Shown: positions 59,007 to 64,000 of the stretch, in pieces | Layout: every line of letters begins with the position of its first letter | Numbering within the stretch: the stretch's first letter is position 1 | Assembly: GCA_039805905.1 (NCBI GenBank) | Contig: JBDIVM010000009.1 | Location: forward strand, 128,521-192,520 | Direction of reading: 5' to 3' | Origin: Thermohalobaculum sp039805905 | GTDB lineage: Bacteria > Pseudomonadota > Alphaproteobacteria > Rhodobacterales > Rhodobacteraceae | DNA: 64,000 nt | Made by a program: the position numbers and the translations under genes | Notes under the pieces: model-generated | Seen by the model: only the letters and a program-made list of their open reading frames with translations | The model's database searches: none | What the model was told of the DNA's origin: nothing

Positions 59007-60089
59007 TCAGGCGGAGAGTCCGCCGTGCAGCGTCGGGACGTCGAGTGCCGTGAATCCGTAGTGGCGCAGCCAGCGCAAGTCGGAATCGAAGAAGGCGCGC
59101 AAGTCGGGGATGCCGTATTTCAGCATGGCGATCCGGTCGATTCCCATGCCGAAGGCGAAGCCCTGGTAGTTGTCCGGATCGACCCCGGCCGCCGCCAGCA
59201 CCTTCGGGTGCACCATCCCCGAGCCGAGGATCTCCATCCAGTCGTCACCCTCGCCGATCTTCAGCTGGCCGCCCGCCCACGAGCAGCGGATGTCGACCTC
59301 GGCCGAGGGTTCGGTGAACGGGAAGTGCGAGGCGCGGAACCTGAGCTCCACCCCCTCGACCTCGAAGAAGGTGCGGCAGAACTCCTCCAGCACCCATTTC
59401 AGGTTGGCCATCGAGATGTCCCGGTCGATCGCCAGCCCCTCGTACTGGTGGAACATCGGCGTGTGGGTCTGGTCGTAGTCGCAGCGGTAGACACGGCCCG
59501 GCGCGATTACCCGGCAGGGCACGCCGTGGGTCTCCATGTAGCGGATCTGCACCGGCGAGGTGTGGGTCCTCAGCACGTTCGGCGGCCGGCTGTCGCCGGC
59601 GGCGCGGCGCAGGTAGAAGGTATCCATCTCCTGGCGGGCGGGATGCTCGGGGGGGATGTTCAGCGCGTCGAAATTGTACCAGTCGGTCTCGACCTGCGGC
59701 CCCTCGGCGACGGTGAAGCCGAGATCGGCCCAGATGGCGACGACCTCCTCCGTCACCTGGCTGACCGGATGGATGCTGCCCTGCGGCGCGGGGCGCGGCG
59801 CGAGGGTGACGTCGAGCCACTCGGCCTTCAGCCGCTCGGCCAGCGCCCCGTCGGCCAGCGCCGCCTTGCGCGCGGCGATGGCGGCGTTGATTTCGTCCTT
59901 GAGCGCGTTGAGCCTCGGCCCGGCCGCCTGGCGCTCGTCCGGGGTCATCTTCCCCAGCTCGCGCATCATCAGGCTGATCTCGCCCTTCTTGCCGAGCGCG
60001 CCGACGCGCACCGCCTCGATCGCCGCCTCATCGGCGGCGGCGGCCACCTCGGCGAGGACCCGCTCGCGCACCGGTGCCAGCTCCTGCAT
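59007..60089 (-). CDS. pheS: Phenylalanyl-tRNA synthetase alpha subunit
   Basis: This 360-aa class II synthetase subunit has the N-terminal coiled coil (about 1-85) with GALGKKGEISLMMRELGKM, motif 2 region RVYRCDYDQTHTPMFHQYEGL near 215-235 and motif 3 GFAFGMGIDRIAMLKYG near 322-338. It binds Phe and ATP. ATG at 60089 has GAGGATAAGACC before it and gives the usual length. An ATG at 60113 is a poorer choice. The gene is separated from pheT by the pilin-like gene on the opposite strand. Confidence 0.97.
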   Translation of the reverse strand: MQELAPVRERVLAEVAAAADEAAIEAVRVGALGKKGEISLMMRELGKMTPDERQAAGPRLNALKDEINAAIAARKAALADGALAERLKAEWLDVTLAPRPAPQGSIHPVSQVTEEVVAIWADLGFTVAEGPQVETDWYNFDALNIPPEHPARQEMDTFYLRRAAGDSRPPNVLRTHTSPVQIRYMETHGVPCRVIAPGRVYRCDYDQTHTPMFHQYEGLAIDRDISMANLKWVLEEFCRTFFEVEGVELRFRASHFPFTEPSAEVDIRCSWAGGQLKIGEGDDWMEILGSGMVHPKVLAAAGVDPDNYQGFAFGMGIDRIAMLKYGIPDLRAFFDSDLRWLRHYGFTALDVPTLHGGLSA

Positions 60090-60246
60090 GGTCTTATCCT
60101 CGGCTTCGCCCATGCCGCGCGTCCTAGCAGATGGAAGCCGAAATGCAAGCGGGCCGCCCGCCTGCCGCCGCTTGCCGCGACTCGCGGGCCGGCGCAGGAT
60201 CGCCGCCGGCCCGCGATCCGGGGCCTGATCCAGCGAAGGTGATCCC

Positions 60247-60624
60247 ATGCTCCACGGCGTCTGCCTCGGCACCAACGACCTCGCCCGCGCCGGGCGGTTC
60301 TACGATTCGGTCCTGCCCATCGTCGGCCTCGTGCGCGGCTTCCAGAACGAGCGCGAGATCGGCTACGGCCCCGCCGGGGGCCCGCGCTGCTTCTGGGTGC
60401 TGACGCCCTATGACGGCCGTCCGGCGACCTGGGGCAACGGCACCCAGGTCACCTTCCGCGCGCCCGACCGCGCCGCGGTCGACGCCTTCCACGCCGCGGT
60501 GCTGGCCCAGGGCGGCCGCGACGAGGGCGCCCCGGGTCCCCGCGCCTACCGCCCCGGCTATTACGGCGCCTATTGCCGCGACCTCGACGGCAACAAGCTC
60601 CACGTCATGCATGACGGCGGCTGA
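60247..60624 (+). CDS. VOC-family protein
   Basis: This 125-aa protein begins LHGVCLGTNDLARAGRFYDSVLP and ends YGAYCRDLDGNKLHVMHDG, the two metal-ligand ends of the VOC fold. The first ligand is His2 (LHGV) and the last position usually holds Glu, here His in KLHVMHD. It matches the group annotated as glyoxalase-like dioxygenases of unknown substrate. It is divergent from pheS and converges on the TauE/SafE gene. Confidence 0.82.
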   Translation: MLHGVCLGTNDLARAGRFYDSVLPIVGLVRGFQNEREIGYGPAGGPRCFWVLTPYDGRPATWGNGTQVTFRAPDRAAVDAFHAAVLAQGGRDEGAPGPRAYRPGYYGAYCRDLDGNKLHVMHDGG

Positions 60625-60692
60625 GGGGCGGAGCGGGAGGCCATCCTGTGGCGCCAGCGCCGGGCGCGGCGTCCGGATTCTGTCCTCGCCCC

Positions 60693-61520
60693 TCAGAGCA
60701 GCGACAGCAGGAACCGCGCCGCGACGACGGCGAGGAAGGTGGCGAAGGCCAACTCCAGGGTGCGCCGCGAGATGCCGTGGGCGAGCCGCACGCCCCAGGG
60801 GGCGGCCAGCACGCTGACCGGCGCGATGACGGCCGCGCTCAAGAGCGAGACATAACCGAGCGAGCCCGGCGGCAGGCCGGGCGCGCCCCAGCCCGCCCAG
60901 ATGAACCCGAGCGTCCCCGGGATCGCGATCATCGGTCCGAACCCGGACGAGGTGGCGACCGCCTGATGGATCGGCCGGCCGTAGAGCGTCATCATCATGG
61001 TGACGAAGGCCCCGCCGCCGATGCTCATCAGCGTCGAGATCGTGCCGATGAAGACCCCGTAGAGCCCGCGCCAGGGATGGCCGGGGATCGCATCGCCCAG
61101 CCGCCAGCTCTCGCGGCCGGCATACATCTTCAGCGAGATCAGCGCCGCGGCGCCCGCCCAGATCGCGGTCAGAGCGGTCTGGTCGGAAAGGCGCGCCACA
61201 ACGGTGCCGATCCCGACGCCCGCCACCACCGGCACGGCCATCGACCGCAGGATCGCCGGATCGACCGCCCCCCTGGCCCTGTGCGAGAAGAAGGACCGCA
61301 GCGAGGTGGGCACGATCACCGCCAGTGTGGTGCCGATGCAGAGATGCATGAGCACCGCCTCGCCGACCCCGATGGCGGAGAAGAGCTCGTAGAGGATCGG
61401 CACCATGATGCCGCCGCCGCCGACCCCCAGCAGCCCGGCAAGCACGCCCATCACCAGGCCGCCGGCGAGCAGCATGGCGAGCAGGAGCGCGAGTTCGCCC
61501 GCAGGCAGTCCGAAGTCCAT
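60693..61520 (-). CDS. TauE/SafE-family anion exporter
   Basis: This 275-aa integral membrane protein with about eight hydrophobic segments has the TauE/SafE repeats GVLAGLLGVGGGGIMVPIL near residue 26-44 and GTISTLMSIGGGAFVTMMM near 152-170, the duplicated glycine-rich half-motif. Members export sulfite, sulfoacetate or related organosulfur anions. It may complement the SoeABC sulfite dehydrogenase at 24-28 kb, although the genes are unlinked. ATG at 61520 follows the PepF gene stop by 29 bp on the same strand. Confidence 0.86.
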   Translation of the reverse strand: MDFGLPAGELALLLAMLLAGGLVMGVLAGLLGVGGGGIMVPILYELFSAIGVGEAVLMHLCIGTTLAVIVPTSLRSFFSHRARGAVDPAILRSMAVPVVAGVGIGTVVARLSDQTALTAIWAGAAALISLKMYAGRESWRLGDAIPGHPWRGLYGVFIGTISTLMSIGGGAFVTMMMTLYGRPIHQAVATSSGFGPMIAIPGTLGFIWAGWGAPGLPPGSLGYVSLLSAAVIAPVSVLAAPWGVRLAHGISRRTLELAFATFLAVVAARFLLSLL

Positions 61521-61549
61521 GATCCCCCCGGGTCTGCGGCGCCTGCGCC

Positions 61550-63409
61550 CTACCCCGTCGCCTCCAGCTCGTCGATGAAGCGGGCGATGAGCGAGAGCCC
61601 CCTGTCCCAGAAGGCCGGGTCCGAGGCGTCGAGGCCGAAGGGGGCGAGCAGCTCCCTGTGGTGCTTCGCGCCGCCCGCCGACAGCATCTCGAAATACCGG
61701 TCCTGGAAGCCTGGCGCACCCCGATCCCTTTCGAGTTCGTAAACCGCATAGAGCGCGTTCACCAGCCCGTCGCCGAAGGCATAGGCGTAGACGTAGAAGG
61801 GCGAGTGGATGAAGTGCGGGATGTAGGCCCAGAAGGTCTCGTAGCCCGCGCCCAGATTGATCGCCGGGCCGAGGCTTTCCGACTGCACCGCCATCCAGAT
61901 CTCGCCGATCCGCTCGGCGGTGAGTTCCCCCTTGCGGCGCTCGGCATGGATGCGGCGCTCGAACTCGAAGAAGGCGATCTGGCGCACGACCGTATTGATC
62001 ATGTCCTCGACCTTCCCGGCCAGCAGCGCCTTGCGCCGACCGGAGTCGGTCTCGGCGTCGAGCAGGCAGCGGAAGGTCAGCATCTCGCCGAAGACGCTCG
62101 CGGTCTCGGCCAGCGTCAGGGGCGTGCGGCTCAAGAGCTCGCCCTGCCCCGCCGCAAGGCGCTGGTGCACGCCATGACCGAGCTCATGCGCGAGCGTCAT
62201 GACGTCGCGCTTCTTGCCGAGATAGTTCAGCATGACATAGGGATGCACGTCCGTTACCGTCGGATGCGCGAAGGCGCCGGGTGCCTTGCCGGGCTTGACC
62301 GCGGCATCGATCCAGCCCTTCTCGAAGAAAGGCGCAGCCAGCTCGGCCATGCGCGGCGAGAAGCCCGCATAGGCGTCGAGCACGATCGCCTTCGCCTCGG
62401 CCCAGGGCACCACGCGGTCGTCGGATTCCGGCAGCGGTGCATTGCGGTCCCAGTATTCGAGCCGCTTCAGCCCCAGCCAACGTGCCTTCATCGCATAGTA
62501 GCGGTGCGAGAGCCGCGGGCAGGCCGCCATCACTGCCGTCCTCAGCGCGTCGACCACCTCGGGCTCGACATGGTTGGCAAGGTGGCGGCCGTATTCCGGG
62601 GTCGGCATCTTGCGCCAGCGGTCCTCGACCTCCTTCTCCTTGATCAGCGTGTTGGTGATGCGGGTGAACAGCCGGAGGTTCTTCTGCAGCACCGCCGCCA
62701 GCGCCTCGCCGCCCGCCTGGCGGCGCGACCGGTCCGGGTCGGAGAGCAGGTTCAGCGTCGCCTCGAGGCCGAGCGGCCCGGCCTCGCCGGCGACCTCGAA
62801 GGTCAGCCCGGCCATGGTCTCGTCGAAGAGCCGGTTCCAGGCGGCGGCGCCCACCACCGACTGGTCGTGCAGGAACTTCTCGAGCTCGTCGGAGAGCTGG
62901 TGCGGCCGCATGGCGCGCAGCCGGTCGAGCCACGGCCTGTAGCGGCGGAGTCCGGCACTTTCCGCCAGCGCCGCTTCCAGGACCGCGTCCTCGATCCGGT
63001 TGAGTTCCAGCGTGAAGAACACCAGCGGCTGGGTCAGCGCGGTGACCCGGTCCTGCATGTCGCCCATGAACTTGGCGCGCTGCGGGTCGGTGGTGTTCTG
63101 GTAGTAGCGCAGCCCGGCGAAGGCCATGATCCGGCCAAGCGTCAGGTCGATCCGCTCGTAATCCGCAATCGCTCCGGCCAGCCCGGAGCCGCCGAGCCCG
63201 GCGAGCCTGCCCTCGTAGCGGGCGGCAAAGGCCTTGCAGTCCGCCGTCACCCGGTCGAGATCCGCATGCAGTTCCGGACTGTCCGGTGCGCGGTACAGGT
63301 CGGAAAGGTCCCAGTCCGGGAGCGCGCCCAGTTCGCGCCGCTGGCCGCCGCCGTCGCCTGTCCGCTCGCGGAGGGGCGGCCGGATGCGAAAGGATGTTTC
63401 AGCGGACAT
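61550..63409 (-). CDS. pepF: M3-family oligoendopeptidase (PepF type)
   Basis: This 619-aa zinc metallopeptidase cleaves short peptides in the cytoplasm. The zinc site HELGH lies at 408-412, with the third ligand expected in TLAETASVFGE near 432-442. The C-terminal half includes SPFYVYAYAFGDGLVNALY, typical of PepF. No signal peptide is visible. Start ATG 63407-63409. It could degrade peptides taken up by the importer at 11-17 kb, an inference from function only. It is followed by the TauE/SafE gene. Confidence 0.92.
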   Translation of the reverse strand: MSAETSFRIRPPLRERTGDGGGQRRELGALPDWDLSDLYRAPDSPELHADLDRVTADCKAFAARYEGRLAGLGGSGLAGAIADYERIDLTLGRIMAFAGLRYYQNTTDPQRAKFMGDMQDRVTALTQPLVFFTLELNRIEDAVLEAALAESAGLRRYRPWLDRLRAMRPHQLSDELEKFLHDQSVVGAAAWNRLFDETMAGLTFEVAGEAGPLGLEATLNLLSDPDRSRRQAGGEALAAVLQKNLRLFTRITNTLIKEKEVEDRWRKMPTPEYGRHLANHVEPEVVDALRTAVMAACPRLSHRYYAMKARWLGLKRLEYWDRNAPLPESDDRVVPWAEAKAIVLDAYAGFSPRMAELAAPFFEKGWIDAAVKPGKAPGAFAHPTVTDVHPYVMLNYLGKKRDVMTLAHELGHGVHQRLAAGQGELLSRTPLTLAETASVFGEMLTFRCLLDAETDSGRRKALLAGKVEDMINTVVRQIAFFEFERRIHAERRKGELTAERIGEIWMAVQSESLGPAINLGAGYETFWAYIPHFIHSPFYVYAYAFGDGLVNALYAVYELERDRGAPGFQDRYFEMLSAGGAKHHRELLAPFGLDASDPAFWDRGLSLIARFIDELEATG

Positions 63410-63476
63410 GGGGAGATTCCTCGGTTACGGCTCGGGAACAGATAGGGCATCCGGGGCTTCGGGGGAAACCCCCGGA

Positions 63477-63839
63477 TCAGGTCTTCACACTGTCGGGCGG
63501 CTCGGCCTTCGGGGGCGGCGCGGCCTCTGGAGGCGGCTCCGCAGGCGGCCAGGGCGGCGCGTCGCTGCGGCGCCGGAGGATGATGTCGCCGTTCGGCAGC
63601 ACCTCTGGCGCCTCGTAGTTCTCGACCGAGTCGATGTCCTCGAACACGCGCATGGTCTCGAGAAGGTCGTCAAGCGCCGGCCTCAGCCGATCCATCATCT
63701 CGCGGAACGCGCGCTCGATCTCGTCGGGCAACCCCGGTTCCGGCGCGCGCTCGGACTGGACCGGCAGCATCTGCCCCCCCGCCGCGGGAAGCGACGCCGA
63801 CATCGCGACGAGGGCTGCGGCGAGAACAGTCAGGCGCAT
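63477..63839 (-). CDS. Small exported protein of unknown function
   Basis: This 120-aa protein has a signal peptide (residues 1-22, ending SLPAAGG), a mid section DEIERAFREMMDRLRPALDDLLETM predicted helical, an acidic DIDSVENYEAPEVLPNGDIILRRR and a proline-rich tail. Similar small periplasmic proteins are common in Rhodobacterales and have no known role. It starts at ATG 63837-63839 and lies 67 bp upstream of the PepF gene on the same strand. Confidence 0.7.
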   Translation of the reverse strand: MRLTVLAAALVAMSASLPAAGGQMLPVQSERAPEPGLPDEIERAFREMMDRLRPALDDLLETMRVFEDIDSVENYEAPEVLPNGDIILRRRSDAPPWPPAEPPPEAAPPPKAEPPDSVKT

Positions 63840-63884
63840 CGTCGGTTCCTCCGCTCGGCCGTGCGGGTATCCCCGAAACGCGGA

Positions 63885-63918
63885 CCGCGCCCCGCACGAG
63901 ATGGTGTGCGGGGCGCGG
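63885..63918 (-). terminator. Long GC hairpin after the edge gene
   Basis: CCGCGCCCCGCAC (63885-63897) and GTGCGGGGCGCGG (63906-63918) form a perfect 13-bp stem with an 8-base loop. A second hairpin, GGCCGGG/CCCGGCC (63937-63943 and 63952-63958), sits closer to the stop codon at 63974-63976. Both lie 3' of the minus-strand edge gene, so tandem termination is likely. They are also upstream of the exported-protein gene and could shield it from read-through. Confidence 0.6.
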
Positions 63919-63973
63919 CCGGTTTCAATGTGCCGAGGCCGGGATCGGAACCCCGGCCCGCTGCCGGTGCAGC

Positions 63974-64000
63974 CTACTTCGACAGCGTGATCTCCACGCG
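63974..64000 (-). CDS. C-terminal end of a gene cut by the window edge
   Basis: The last 27 bases read on the minus strand as RVEITLSK followed by TAG. The ending RVEITL recalls the C-terminus of OmpA-family proteins (often NRRVEIxL), but eight residues cannot settle it. The tandem hairpins just downstream mark the end of its transcript. The rest of the gene lies beyond base 64000. Confidence 0.4.
   Translation of the reverse strand, partial: RVEITLSK

Noticed and set aside
63919..63973. A tRNA-like 3' end: on the minus strand the sequence near 63937-63958 resembles a T-arm
   Set aside because: The loop is not the conserved TTCRANY, the stem is a simple inverted repeat next to another hairpin, and no acceptor, D or anticodon arm can be folded. 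It reads as a terminator.
1..64000. Search for CRISPR arrays, insertion sequences, phage genes, toxin-antitoxin pairs, rRNA and tRNA
   Set aside because: No spaced short repeats, transposase or integrase motifs, or structural RNA signatures were found by eye in either strand. A computed tRNA and repeat scan would be needed to exclude weak cases.

Overview
The window is GC-rich chromosomal DNA with long, tightly packed operons. Many genes overlap by ATGA, GTGA or TGATG. I see no rRNA, tRNA, insertion sequence, prophage or CRISPR array. The gene content points to a Rhodobacterales-type alphaproteobacterium (roseobacter/Paracoccaceae relatives): a SoeABC-like sulfite dehydrogenase, an MttB/dimethylglycine-dehydrogenase methylamine cluster with an XRE-cupin regulator, a small Flp-like pilin with a GVVTVDW motif, and alphaproteobacterial PheS, PheT, CarB and GreA. 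The genus cannot be fixed from the sequence alone.

Region 1 (1-10747, all minus strand) is a surface-polysaccharide cluster. An AT-rich intergenic block (about 5240-5400) precedes gmhA, a fused HddC-like nucleotidyltransferase/GmhB-like phosphatase, a sugar epimerase/dehydratase, an RmlC-like epimerase, hddA and a sugar C-methyltransferase that runs off the left edge. Together these predict a GDP-D-glycero-D-manno-heptose that is further modified. Upstream lie a DUF4910 aminopeptidase-like protein, an SDR, a polyprenyl-phosphate glycosylphosphotransferase that would start chain assembly, and a TupA-like ATP-grasp protein.

Region 2 (10926-19284, minus) holds a complete peptide-type ABC importer (fused ATPase, binding protein, two permeases) followed by an HD-domain protein. 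A membrane desaturase translationally coupled to a leaderless PhnD-like protein follows. Region 3 (19375-23958, plus) carries a DUF4261 protein, an Lhr-like helicase, a FadR-type regulator and a GFA protein. Region 4 (24035-29585) is soeABC (minus) facing a DUF1045 gene (plus), with several perfect inverted repeats between them.

Region 5 (29631-40434, minus) is a catabolic operon: XRE-cupin regulator, two FAD/GcvT demethylating dehydrogenases flanking a homocysteine methyltransferase-like gene, a cupin, a chimeric gene remnant, an ICL/PEP-mutase-like enzyme, an MttB-family methyltransferase and possibly an alpha/beta hydrolase. It looks built to strip methyl groups from a quaternary or tertiary amine. 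A trans-sulfuration PLP enzyme lies beyond it.

Region 6 (42298-64000) is mostly core metabolism: aroQ, VOC proteins, carB, greA, an MFS transporter, the molybdenum-cofactor/formate-dehydrogenase accessory operon fdhD-mobA-mobB-moeA (relevant to SoeA, which needs bis-MGD), azlCD, mscL, pheS and pheT separated by a pilin-like gene, a TauE/SafE exporter and a PepF-type peptidase. The last bases are the 3' end of a minus-strand gene. The most unusual items are the chimeric mttB/decarboxylase remnant, the modified-heptose cassette, the palindrome-rich soe/DUF1045 interval and the leaderless PhnD-like protein coupled to a desaturase.
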